From the NCBI RefSeq assembly GCF_963558545.1, contig NZ_CAUWHO010000005.1, positions 62,001-126,000 of the forward strand: a DNA stretch of 64,000 bases, read 5' to 3'. Every line of letters begins with the position of its first letter. Within the stretch, counting starts at the first letter, position 1. The translations under genes and the position numbers were made by a program. Below the pieces are notes generated by a model. The model made no database searches and was not told where the DNA came from. It saw only the letters and a list, made by a program, of their open reading frames with translations. This DNA comes from Tyzzerella sp963558545. Its GTDB lineage: Bacteria; Bacillota; Clostridia; Lachnospirales; CAG-274. This document shows, one piece after another, positions 1-7,630 of the stretch.

Positions 1-366
1 AGGTGTTTGCTCTTTATCTGTAATACCGTGAATTTCCATAATATGCTCTGTTATTTTCTGCATCTCATTTAATTTAAATAATTCTCCAACAATCTCATAA
101 GGGGTTGGTACATTTAATTGTTCTTTTAATTCTTTTGTTTGCAATATAGGGACGCATTTATAAATAATCTCGCTCATCATATCAAAACTAGATGTAACTT
201 TATCTACTTCTGTATCATATTTATCCATTATTTCACATATTTGCCTAGTCTTAATCTTTACTATTGGTACACTAGCATTAAGGCTACCTACTTCAAGTGT
301 AGATAGCCCCATTTTATCCTGCTTACTTTTTCTATCTAATAAATTATTAAGTGTTAATTTCTCCAT
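1..366 (-). CDS. Phage tail assembly chaperone, XkdN-like (partial)
   Basis: The reading frame starts at ATG 366 behind a GGAGGG ribosome site and stays open for 122 codons to the window edge, so the C-terminus is missing. It begins MEKLTLNNLLDRKSKQDKMG. Size, charge and position directly after a tail tube gene fit the PBSX XkdN-like chaperones, which bind the tape measure protein while a contractile tail is built. The call rests on gene order and general sequence character; I cannot point to a diagnostic motif. Ten bases separate it from the tube gene upstream, so both are in one late operon. Confidence 0.6.
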   Translation of the reverse strand, partial: MEKLTLNNLLDRKSKQDKMGLSTLEVGSLNASVPIVKIKTRQICEIMDKYDTEVDKVTSSFDMMSEIIYKCVPILQTKELKEQLNVPTPYEIVGELFKLNEMQKITEHIMEIHGITDKEQTP

Positions 367-375
367 AATACCCTC

Positions 376-804
376 CTAAATAGCATCTATTAAATTGTAG
401 TCTTCAAAACTAAAAGGTACTTCTTCTTCCATTTTTGCTTTAACTTCAAAATTAAGTAACATAAATTCACTAAATGTTACTTCTAATATTTCTACCCTTT
501 CTGTTCCGCGTGCTTGAGGGTCTGCAAGTTTACCAACTATTTTTATTTCTGGCATAATTCCTTTCTTAAAATTTTCAGCAAGCATTTTTGTAACCGTACT
601 GTTTACTTTATTTACTGTTATAGTACCTTCGCCAGTCCACCCCATAAATTTTTTACCAGTAGTTAATTTGCCAGCCATATTTATATCTTCAAACTCTCCA
701 GTTACTTTTGCTTCAAATTTTGTAACGTGTAACCATTCTTCATCATTTACCCATACAGTTCCAAAAGTACCAGATATAACTTCTTGAGAACGTATTTTAC
801 TCAT
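376..804 (-). CDS. Phage tail tube protein, XkdM-like
   Basis: This 142-residue protein resembles the XkdM family, the inner tube of PBSX-type contractile tails. The N-terminal SGTFGTVWVNDEEW stretch and the following alternation of short beta strands, with GKLTTGKKFMGWTGEG in the middle, are typical of the family, and the length matches. It lies between the sheath gene and the chaperone gene, the standard order in myovirus tail operons. The start ATG at 804 follows an AAGGTGG site. The frame shows no lesion. Confidence 0.8.
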   Translation of the reverse strand: MSKIRSQEVISGTFGTVWVNDEEWLHVTKFEAKVTGEFEDINMAGKLTTGKKFMGWTGEGTITVNKVNSTVTKMLAENFKKGIMPEIKIVGKLADPQARGTERVEILEVTFSEFMLLNFEVKAKMEEEVPFSFEDYNLIDAI

Positions 805-820
805 TTATTTTCCACCTTTC

Positions 821-1984
821 TTACATATTTACAATAAATAATAAATCTTCCATAGCATTTAAAAATTTTACATTTGCTTGTAAAAATACATTTGTTCTAA
901 ATGTGTTGTTTTTAATTTCTATGTCACTCCAATTTTGAGCCTCAATCTTACCATTGCTTATCCATATTTCCCTTTGTTTTTCTGTATCTACAAAAGTTGT
1001 GTTATTATAGTTAGAATCTAATATTTCTTCTCTAGCCAAATCCCTAAAATAAGAGTTTATAGCACTTATAAATAAAACTTGATTATCATAAGAGTTTTTA
1101 AACCTACCAAGATATACCTGTTTAAATGTATTAACAATATCTTCATATATTAAATCCATAGCCTCAACTATAGTAATATATTTCATATCCTCTGTATGCT
1201 CTTTGTCATTTTTCTGTAAAGAATTTATACCCCTTGCTATCCTTACACCATCATCATCGTTTATAAGTACAAATTTACCATCTCCAATAGCTGTATTAAT
1301 AGCCTCTGTATCTCCTATTTCATCTACACTATTTAAGTCTGATAAAATATTATATGTAACCGACATATCCATTCTACAACCAGCTAAAACACCTAAAAGC
1401 CTACCTAAATATTTATAACCTACAATACTGTCACCATCTGCTTTTGTAACATTTGTATTTACAAAGTTTACAATATGCATATCGTCTGCCTCTGCCTCTT
1501 GCAAGTTGTAACAAATTGCCTTTAATTTTTTTGACCTTGATTTGTTTTCAAGTTTTACAAAGTTTGCAAGTTTCTTTTGTTCTTCTCTTGTTTCACCTAT
1601 ATAAGCTATCCAGTTTATATCTCTTTTTATAAATGGCTTTATGTCATCAAAAGTTTTATCATTAGGTATTTTTATAACATATAGCTTATTTATGTCTGTT
1701 AAAAATACATCTTCAATTATTTTATAATTTTCTTCTGTATAATCGGTGCTTTCTACCTCTGTAAATCCTTTATATTGTTTTAGTATTTTATCTTCTGTAA
1801 TAACAGATTTAGATTTTAAATTTTCTTCATTGACTAAAGTTTCTTTTTTAGATTTTAAATCTAAAGTATCAATTCCTGTATTATCTTCTATAATAAGACA
1901 AGCAACACCTCTGCCACTTCTTACAACAGCAGTATTTGCAAGTCCTTTAAATATTACATCTACTTTAGGTAACCCTATTGCCAT
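821..1984 (-). CDS. Phage tail sheath protein, XkdK-like
   Basis: The product is the contractile sheath around the tail tube. I place the start at ATG 1984 (protein MAIGLPKVDVIFKGLANTAV), because an AAAGGAG site lies just upstream; the frame can be extended 12 codons but only through that site. The resulting 387 residues fit XkdK-type sheaths, whose N-terminal strand extends to the neighbouring subunit. The C-terminal part (IEIKNNTFRTNVFLQANVKF) is the conserved sheath end domain. Its presence makes this a myovirus-type prophage. The gene directly upstream is hicB, so the tail operon is interrupted here. Confidence 0.85.
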   Translation of the reverse strand: MAIGLPKVDVIFKGLANTAVVRSGRGVACLIIEDNTGIDTLDLKSKKETLVNEENLKSKSVITEDKILKQYKGFTEVESTDYTEENYKIIEDVFLTDINKLYVIKIPNDKTFDDIKPFIKRDINWIAYIGETREEQKKLANFVKLENKSRSKKLKAICYNLQEAEADDMHIVNFVNTNVTKADGDSIVGYKYLGRLLGVLAGCRMDMSVTYNILSDLNSVDEIGDTEAINTAIGDGKFVLINDDDGVRIARGINSLQKNDKEHTEDMKYITIVEAMDLIYEDIVNTFKQVYLGRFKNSYDNQVLFISAINSYFRDLAREEILDSNYNNTTFVDTEKQREIWISNGKIEAQNWSDIEIKNNTFRTNVFLQANVKFLNAMEDLLFIVNM

Positions 1985-2008
1985 TTTACCAACTCCTTTT
2001 AATATAAA

Positions 2009-2032
2009 AAAGACAAGCAAAAACTTGTCTTT
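2009..2032 (-). terminator. Terminator of the hicAB unit
   Basis: A 9-bp stem (AAAGACAAG paired with CTTGTCTTT, loop of six) overlaps the hicB stop codon. On the minus strand it runs into a stretch of six T residues. It would end transcription started at the hicA promoter before the sheath gene. Confidence 0.75.
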
Positions 2033-2429
2033 AAAAATTTAATTTTTCTTTTAAAGCAACTTGTAAAACTTGTGAGAAGTTTATACCAGCTTTTTCTGCC
2101 TCTACATTAAGCCAATATGGTATAGTTAAAGTTTTTTTAATTGCTTTTGTTTCTATCTCATTTTTTACTAACTGCATATATACAGTTATAGGCATTACAA
2201 ATGAACCTTCTTCCATTTCTTCATCTAAAAATGGTGGCTTTGTAGGTTCTGGTATTAAGTCATTATCTTTTTCCATTCCCCAAAGGTGAAGTCCTAGAGC
2301 TTCTTCCCCATTTTTTAAAGTTTCCTCAATTGTTGTACCTGATGTTATACAACCTAAAAGGTCTGGAAAATAAAGGCTATATCCAGTCTTTGTAGGTTCA
2401 ACTATTGCAAAATATGTTGTTGATTTCAT
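2031..2429 (-). CDS. hicB: HicB-family antitoxin
   Basis: The 132-residue protein has the two-part build of HicB antitoxins. Residues 1 to about 60 form the partly degraded RNase H-like fold, with the signature GYSLYFPDLLGCITSGTTIEE. The C-terminus (about 95-130, TIPYWLNVEAEKAGINFSQV) looks like a ribbon-helix-helix DNA-binding domain. HicB binds and blocks HicA and represses its own promoter. It follows hicA by 42 bases. The pair stands inside the tail operon yet has a separate promoter and terminator, so it is probably a moron, an extra gene kept for lysogen stability or defence. Confidence 0.9.
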   Translation of the reverse strand: MKSTTYFAIVEPTKTGYSLYFPDLLGCITSGTTIEETLKNGEEALGLHLWGMEKDNDLIPEPTKPPFLDEEMEEGSFVMPITVYMQLVKNEIETKAIKKTLTIPYWLNVEAEKAGINFSQVLQVALKEKLNF

Positions 2430-2471
2430 AATAACACTCCTTATATATAGTTATAGTTCAAGCAAGGGCTT

Positions 2472-2654
2472 TTATTTAAGCCCTGCTTGTTTTAAAATAC
2501 TATTTAATGTACCTTTAGATACATCGCCATTATGATTAGGAACAGTAACTTTGCCAGTTTTATTATTATGTTTTAATTGTATATGTGAACCTTTTTGTGC
2601 TGTTTCATACCAACCATCATCTTTAAGTATTTTTAATATTTCTCTAACTGTCAA
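2472..2654 (-). CDS. hicA: HicA-family mRNA interferase toxin
   Basis: The 60-residue product matches HicA, a small dsRBD-like ribonuclease that cleaves mRNA independently of its codons. Known family features are visible: VREILKILKDDGWYETAQ at the N-terminus, catalytic histidine 24 in KGSHIQLKH, and the C-terminal GTLNSILKQAGL. The start is TTG at 2654, behind a strong AAGGAGGG site; a weak start codon suits a toxin. Toxin first, antitoxin second is the usual hicAB order. The gene appears intact. Confidence 0.92.
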   Translation of the reverse strand: MTVREILKILKDDGWYETAQKGSHIQLKHNNKTGKVTVPNHNGDVSKGTLNSILKQAGLK

Positions 2655-2677
2655 GTTTAGCCCTCCTTATACCATAT

Positions 2678-2706
2678 ATTATACACGTATATTTTATACG
2701 TGTCAA
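2678..2706 (-). promoter_or_regulatory. hicAB promoter with embedded operator
   Basis: On the minus strand there is a perfect sigma-A-type promoter, TTGACA (2701-2706), a 17-base spacer and TATAAT (2678-2683). The spacer holds a 9-bp inverted repeat, ACACGTATA and TATACGTGT, around three bases (2683-2703). A ribbon-helix-helix HicB bound here would cover both promoter boxes, which fits autorepression. Confidence 0.85.
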
Positions 2707-2715
2707 GAGTTTTTA

Positions 2716-3138
2716 TTATTTTAAAATAACATTTTCCATATAGCTTAAATCTTCTTCTGTATCTTTTATTAAATTCATTTCTATATCAAAAGAGATAGCT
2801 ACATAATCATCTTCTATATCTATACTGTCTTCATATATTTGAAATGTTAAATCATCATCTATTTTTATATATTTATCTATCAATAGATTTCTTAACTTTT
2901 CGGCTATTTGAAAGCATTCTTTTTGATTTTCCTTTTCATCTTTACAAGCATATAAAATATCTAAATTAATATATAAAGTATCTATTTTAGTGCTTAATTT
3001 TTCGGTTTTTATGTTGTTTACTTTTATAAAAAAGCAGGGTAAATTATACCCTGCATCTATGTCTGTGCTATTAACATCAATGCTTTTAAATTCATTCCTT
3101 AAAACTTGTGTAATAGCTTTTACTATTTTTTCTATCAT
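2716..3138 (-). CDS. Phage tail terminator-like protein
   Basis: The 140-residue protein begins MIEKIVKAITQVLRNEFKSI and has an alpha-beta pattern with a central strand series (FFIKVNNIKTEKL, LYINLDILYAC), then FQIYEDSIDIEDDYVAISFD. This resembles the tail-terminator or tail-completion proteins (DUF6838-like) that stand between the gp10-type neck protein and the sheath in XkdK-type operons. Gene order supports this: 3583, 3146, 2716, then the sheath. The ribosome site and the stop of the upstream gene are within eight bases, so translation is probably coupled. The assignment is from context and fold pattern. Confidence 0.55.
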   Translation of the reverse strand: MIEKIVKAITQVLRNEFKSIDVNSTDIDAGYNLPCFFIKVNNIKTEKLSTKIDTLYINLDILYACKDEKENQKECFQIAEKLRNLLIDKYIKIDDDLTFQIYEDSIDIEDDYVAISFDIEMNLIKDTEEDLSYMENVILK

Positions 3139-3145
3139 TCTATAG

Positions 3146-3583
3146 TTACCAACTAAAACCTTTCTCTAAAAGCTCATCAACTAAATTTTCACACTCTTTA
3201 TGAAAATGTTTAGCATAATCTTTTTCAAATTTTGAAAACACTTTTTTACCCTTTACTCTTCCTATAACCTTTCCACCTTTACCTTTTTTACCTCCTTTTA
3301 CAAGGTCATATCCATCTTCTATAAGGTGTGCGTGGGGTGCATTGCTATATATCCTTACACCCCAAGTACCATTGTCATCTTTATATACCTTACCTTTTTT
3401 TATTCTTTCGTGATATGTACCTGTTTTCTTTTTAACTTTAGCTCTAGCTACTTTAAGAGATATTTTTTTGCCTTTATTACCTTGTTTATTTAAAAACTTT
3501 TTTATCTCTTTAGACGTATCCTCGTCATTAGTCTTAAATAAATCATTTGTTAAGTTAGTTACTTTAAACTCATAATCACCCAT
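3146..3583 (-). CDS. HK97 gp10-like neck protein
   Basis: This 145-residue, very lysine-rich protein carries the gp10-family core: a TGTYHERIKKG segment followed by WGVRIYSNAPHAHLIEDGYD. The NAPHAHLIEDG stretch is the family signature. Members join the head-tail interface or help tail completion. The gene overlaps the preceding head-closure gene by one base, the usual tight packing of a head-tail joining module. No lesion is visible. Confidence 0.8.
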   Translation of the reverse strand: MGDYEFKVTNLTNDLFKTNDEDTSKEIKKFLNKQGNKGKKISLKVARAKVKKKTGTYHERIKKGKVYKDDNGTWGVRIYSNAPHAHLIEDGYDLVKGGKKGKGGKVIGRVKGKKVFSKFEKDYAKHFHKECENLVDELLEKGFSW

Positions 3584-3912
3584 TATTCCACCACCAATTT
3601 ACATATAACTTCTATTCTATCCTTATTTTTAAAATTAGGTATAAAATAATCTATATCATATCTTTGATTTTTATAGATAAAGTACATATCCCTTGTTAGC
3701 TCTTTTACACTGTTTTCTCTTAAAATAAATTTAAAGGTATATTCTGCCCTGTCTGTTTCTGCTATATAATCACTTGTTTTTGTAGATGTGGGAATTATAT
3801 TTGCCCACACCTTTTTATATAAACAATATTTATATTCTGTTTGCCCTAAGTCATTAATTGATTTTTGATTTTTATAAACTTCTATTTTTTTGTCTAATAT
3901 ATTAGGTAACAT
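3583..3912 (-). CDS. Phage head-closure protein (SPP1 gp16-like)
   Basis: The 109-residue protein is all beta, with NILDKKIEVYKNQKSINDLG at the start, ending in RIEVICKLVVE. The pattern KVWANIIPTS and the NQRYDIDYF near the end are characteristic of head-tail adaptor or stopper proteins of the SPP1 gp16 / HK97 gp7 type. It sits between the connector and gp10-like genes, as expected. The start ATG at 3912 follows AAGGAAG, which is supplied by the remnant 3' end of the connector gene. Confidence 0.75.
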   Translation of the reverse strand: MLPNILDKKIEVYKNQKSINDLGQTEYKYCLYKKVWANIIPTSTKTSDYIAETDRAEYTFKFILRENSVKELTRDMYFIYKNQRYDIDYFIPNFKNKDRIEVICKLVVE

Positions 3913-3980
3913 ATTAATCTTCCTTTGATAATTGCAATTGTAATATTAGGCTGTTTATTATTTTATTTGTATGTATAGCC

Positions 3981-4193
3981 TTATCTATTAAATAGCTCCC
4001 TTCTTTCATACAAATCAGCACATATAGTATATAGCAAGATTCTAAAACTAGCTTGCCCCATATCTATATAGCCAATAGCATTTTTAATATATTCTTTACC
4101 AGCTAAAATTATGGTGTTTAATAAAATATCATCATCGTCAAAATCTATTCTTAAATAATTTTTTATTTCGCTTAACTCTTCTTGATATACCAT
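3981..4193 (-). CDS. Head-tail connector, gp6-like, probably frameshifted
   Basis: The 70-residue product contains the connector core EIKNYLRIDFDDDDILLNTI and ADLYERRELF, typical of the DNA-packaging adaptor that sits on the portal ring. The family normally continues for some 25 residues after the YERREL motif. Here the frame ends at TAA 3983-3981, but one frame over the sequence reads DKAIHTNKIINSLILQLQ and stops at 3914, right before the next ribosome site. A single missing base near 3982 explains this. The C-terminal tail that enters the neck is therefore lost unless the ribosome shifts frame. Confidence 0.65.
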   Translation of the reverse strand: MVYQEELSEIKNYLRIDFDDDDILLNTIILAGKEYIKNAIGYIDMGQASFRILLYTICADLYERRELFNR

Positions 4194-4195
4194 AT

Positions 4196-5512
4196 CTATT
4201 TACCTTCTTTTATCTCTTTTAATTCTTTTTCTAGCTTAGCCTTTTCTTTTTCTAAAGTAGATTTTTGTTTTTCTAATTCTGCGTTTTTAGATACAAGTTC
4301 TTTGTTTTCTTCTTTTAGGTTATCATCTACCTTAACTACCTCTATTATATTATCTAAATTAGCTACCATAGGTGCAGTTGTGTCAACCTCTGCTTTTACT
4401 AAAGCATTTTCATCTATCACCTGTACATCTAATCTTTCACGTACCTTGATACCTATCATATCTTTATTCCATAAGTCTCCTGCCTCACTAGACATTTCAA
4501 TAAATAGTTTTTCATAGTCAAAAAGGGTGATAAACTCTTTTAAGTTACCAATATAAAATGGAGCATTATTTACAGAAGTTTTAATCTGTTTGTTAGAAAA
4601 TACAATAACAGGGTATTTTCCAAATAATAAATAATCAAATTTCTGTGTAATATCTGGTTGTAAAATATATCTGCCTCTTTCGTCTTTTAATTTGTCAAGC
4701 CAATTAAAACCATCTTGATTTGTTATTATTTGTGTACCATTTAAAATAGCTGGGTCTAATTTAGTATTTATTATAGCTTTTAAGCTATCTACATTAGTAA
4801 TAGTTACTTTGCTACCGTTTAATTTATCATCAATAGACTTTAATATAAGGTTATTCCTTGTTGTAATACCTTTTCTGGCTATCCATTTGATAATATAGCT
4901 CTTAATAGTTGAAAATGTAGCTTTGTAAAATTCTTGTGTAGCTTTTAAAATACCACCAAATTTTTTTAATTTATAAGGTATCTTTACAAACTCTGGGTCT
5001 GGCATATCTGGGAATACTGCTTCTTCATCTACTGCCTCAAATCCTACTACATCTGCATTCTTTTCTATAACTCTGCTACCTTCTGTTTTGTCAACCTTTT
5101 CTATATTAACAAAATGCTCTAAAGACTGTGTTTGTCTTCTTAGTTCTCTTACTTTTGTAGATATATCTTGAGGTACAAGTATACCTTTTTCTTCTTCTGT
5201 TGTTTTAAGAACATTTATTATCTCACTACCTATTGGTTTTTCTAAAGCCTTATTTTTAATAACTGTTATAAATGCTTGTTCTTCTGTTATTTTTTGGTTA
5301 TTTTGTATAGGCTCTTTATTTTTTACACTATCCTTAATGCTATTATCTGCACCATCTTCTAAATCGTATAAAATTTCTAGCTTGTTTTGTAATTGTACTA
5401 ATTCATCTTTAGATTTTTTAGCATCTTCTAATTTATTTTCATTTGTAAAATTTATAACCTCTTCTTTTTTTAATTTAATACTGTCTAATAATTCTTTAAT
5501 TTTTTTATTCAT
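4196..5512 (-). CDS. Major capsid protein, HK97 fold
   Basis: The 438-residue protein has an N-terminal helical delta-domain (about 1-60, charged, coiled-coil-like) that serves as internal scaffold and is removed by the protease encoded just upstream. The capsid core follows, with RVIEKNADVVGFEAVDEEA, FGGILKATQEFYK and the late GDLWNKDMIGIKVRERLD segment, all typical of phage capsid family PF05065. An unusual extra is the highly charged C-terminus from about 393, ending in repeated E/K heptads (ENKELVSKNAELEKQ), which should form a coiled coil. The reading frame is intact. Confidence 0.88.
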   Translation of the reverse strand: MNKKIKELLDSIKLKKEEVINFTNENKLEDAKKSKDELVQLQNKLEILYDLEDGADNSIKDSVKNKEPIQNNQKITEEQAFITVIKNKALEKPIGSEIINVLKTTEEEKGILVPQDISTKVRELRRQTQSLEHFVNIEKVDKTEGSRVIEKNADVVGFEAVDEEAVFPDMPDPEFVKIPYKLKKFGGILKATQEFYKATFSTIKSYIIKWIARKGITTRNNLILKSIDDKLNGSKVTITNVDSLKAIINTKLDPAILNGTQIITNQDGFNWLDKLKDERGRYILQPDITQKFDYLLFGKYPVIVFSNKQIKTSVNNAPFYIGNLKEFITLFDYEKLFIEMSSEAGDLWNKDMIGIKVRERLDVQVIDENALVKAEVDTTAPMVANLDNIIEVVKVDDNLKEENKELVSKNAELEKQKSTLEKEKAKLEKELKEIKEGK

Positions 5513-5522
5513 AAATTACCTC

Positions 5523-6281
5523 CTAAAATATACTTATTTTTTCTAAATCATTTAATATTTTTTGTTTTTCTTCTTCTAAACTGTTATTTATAGGCTTATT
5601 TTCTATGTTTTTAATATTTTTAGGTGTATTTTTGTAGCTATCAAAATAACTTGATGTACAAGCTACTATATCCTTTTTGTCTTCTAAAATATAACCTTTA
5701 AAATATTCTGTTATTTCTTCTCCTACAAGCCAAGTTTCATTGTCCATTAGTTTAGAAATATCTTCTTCGGGTATTATTTTAGTATTATTAATGTTTGATA
5801 TATAAACATTTAAAATAGACTTTTTACATTTTTCTAAAGTATCTATTTGCTCTTGTAATTCTTTAGCATTGTAATAGCCACAAATAAAAGTTAAAGGGTT
5901 ATGTATCATCATCATACTGTTTTTATAAATATATAAAACATCTCCAACTAAAGCTATAACACTAGCTATGCTACCAGCTAAACCGTCTATATAAACAACC
6001 TTTTTACCTTTATAGGTGTTTAATAGGTTGTATATAGCAAGACCACCAAAAACAGAACCGCCACCACTATTGATATGTATTTCTATTTCTTCTTGATTTT
6101 CCAACCCTTTTAAAAAATTTACTATGTCTTTAGGACAAACATCTTCTGTCTCTTCTTCACATTTAAAAAAGCTATCCATTAATATGTCTCCATATATGTA
6201 TAGCTTGTTATTTTTAAGTTCTAAAGAACCTACAATATTATTATTTTCATTTTTAAAGTTAAGCTTTTTAATTTGTATCAC
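5523..6281 (-). CDS. Head maturation protease, ClpP-like
   Basis: The protein belongs to the ClpP-type phage prohead proteases that cut the scaffold part off the capsid protein. The fold signature IHINSGGGSVFGGLAIYN is present, followed by the serine motif GLAGSIASVIA and the histidine in MMMIHNPL. The frame begins with GTG 6281, only two bases from an AAAGG box. A GGCGGTG box followed at six bases by ATT AAA AAG CTT (reading IKKLNF) suggests that the natural start could be that ATT. The gene overlaps the portal gene by 14 bases. Confidence 0.85.
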   Translation of the reverse strand: MIQIKKLNFKNENNNIVGSLELKNNKLYIYGDILMDSFFKCEEETEDVCPKDIVNFLKGLENQEEIEIHINSGGGSVFGGLAIYNLLNTYKGKKVVYIDGLAGSIASVIALVGDVLYIYKNSMMMIHNPLTFICGYYNAKELQEQIDTLEKCKKSILNVYISNINNTKIIPEEDISKLMDNETWLVGEEITEYFKGYILEDKKDIVACTSSYFDSYKNTPKNIKNIENKPINNSLEEEKQKILNDLEKISIF

Positions 6282-7530
6282 CGCCTTTTTTATATTGTTC
6301 GCCCACTTGTTCTATTGGTATATAGTTACCATTCATCATAAGCTTGTCGCCGTGTTCTAGTCCATTTAAGTCTAGCTTGCGTCTTGCCTCATTTGGTGTG
6401 TATATGCCATTATTAACATATTTACATAACATTTCTGCTTGTGTAGAGCTATCTGTTCTTAATAGCACCTTTTCGTTAAATTTAAAAAAATAACCATCTT
6501 TAAGCTCTCTATTAAGCAATAATTTATAGTTTATTTCATCTTCATATTGTTTTAAAATAAATTGTAATGTGTCTACATAAAAACTTAATTGTTGGGCCTC
6601 TGATGAATTGTAGCTTGATTTTGAATAGTCGTTAATCATATCTGGCTTAACACCAAAAGCACTGGCTATTTGTAATGCCGTATATTTTCGTATTTCTAAA
6701 AATTGTGCATCTGTTAGCTTAATATCTAAAGGTTGTACTTTCATACCAGCAGGTATTGGCATTACCTTACCTGCATTTTTTATACCACTTGAAAACTCGG
6801 TTAATCTTTTCACTAATTGTTTTTTTGCTACCTCAGTTACATCACTATCTACTGTTAGTGATAATCTTGCCGACACACCATTTTCATTAAGCTCATTTAA
6901 AAACTTTTGGCTTGATAAGTTAGTATTTATTGTATCTTTTAAAATTTCCCTTACAGGCTTCCCTGTTATCCCGTCAAAAGTAGCACTTGTTTTAAAATGT
7001 AGCACCTCATCTTGATTAAAGTAATATACTTGTTTTGTTATCCAGTCAGTATACTGATAAACTAAAGTCCCATTGTCTAGTACATAAACATTAACACTTT
7101 TGCTATCCATTACCCAAAAGTCTTTTATTCTTAAATCTCCACCGTATTTTTTAGGTGTATATTCTTGCCTTATCCAAATGTAAGCATTGCCATAGTGGTT
7201 ACGGTTGTTTTCAATAGTTGCCCAAAAAATAGTAGGTGTCATAAGGTCATTAGGCTTATATTTTAATTTAAAGCTTACATCGGTATCATCTGCTATAAAT
7301 ACATCATTATTTATTTTTTGATAAAGTTTTAAAGGCATTTTTGCTAAAGTTTCCGACAATAATTTTAGGCAAGTAAAATATGTCGCCTCGCTATATAAAT
7401 CTTTTTCACTTTCAAAAATTTTTAGCCAATTTTCTTCATTGTTTGAGCTAGCTCTTTTTGAATTTTCATTAGAAAATTTATTTAACACCTTATTAAATAC
7501 TTTTTTTATAATAATTTCACCCCCTTTCAA
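6268..7530 (-). CDS. Portal protein, HK97 family
   Basis: This is the dodecameric portal, the ring through which DNA is packaged. Family features are the TYFTCLKLLSETLAKMPLKL segment, the GNAYIWIRQEY strand, the LHFKTSATFDGITGKPV region and the C-terminal GVKPDMINDY and NEARRKLDLNGLEHGD. The coordinates use TTG 7530, but that codon overlaps the AAAGGGGGTG ribosome site and has no site of its own. With normal spacing, initiation would fall on ATA 7509, giving a start equivalent to MKKVFNKVLNKF. The body of the gene is intact. Confidence 0.88.
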   Translation of the reverse strand: MKGGEIIIKKVFNKVLNKFSNENSKRASSNNEENWLKIFESEKDLYSEATYFTCLKLLSETLAKMPLKLYQKINNDVFIADDTDVSFKLKYKPNDLMTPTIFWATIENNRNHYGNAYIWIRQEYTPKKYGGDLRIKDFWVMDSKSVNVYVLDNGTLVYQYTDWITKQVYYFNQDEVLHFKTSATFDGITGKPVREILKDTINTNLSSQKFLNELNENGVSARLSLTVDSDVTEVAKKQLVKRLTEFSSGIKNAGKVMPIPAGMKVQPLDIKLTDAQFLEIRKYTALQIASAFGVKPDMINDYSKSSYNSSEAQQLSFYVDTLQFILKQYEDEINYKLLLNRELKDGYFFKFNEKVLLRTDSSTQAEMLCKYVNNGIYTPNEARRKLDLNGLEHGDKLMMNGNYIPIEQVGEQYKKGGDTN

Positions 7531-7573
7531 GTGGTAAAATAAGAGTTTTACTGTATTATTAAAGATTTAACCG

Positions 7574-7619
7574 TTGTAAGCTAGCCTACAAGCCATTTTT
7601 ATGTGTTTTGGTAAAACAC
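7574..7619. repeat. Two small inverted repeats between terL and portal
   Basis: The 100-base gap between terminase and portal contains an 18-base near-palindrome with arms TTGTA/TACAA around GCTAGC (7574-7591) and a perfect 7-bp hairpin, GTGTTTT/AAAACAC with a three-base loop (7603-7619). Neither is followed by a T run, so they are not obvious terminators. Confidence 0.5.
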
Positions 7620-7630
7620 CTTATCCTGCC

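Noticed and set aside
1203..1418. Plus-strand frames opposite the sheath and capsid genes
   Set aside because: They are shadows of coding sequence on the other strand, without start signals.
3975..3990. Programmed frameshift in the connector gene
   Set aside because: There is no slippery heptamer at the break and connector genes are not known for programmed shifts; a lost base is simpler.
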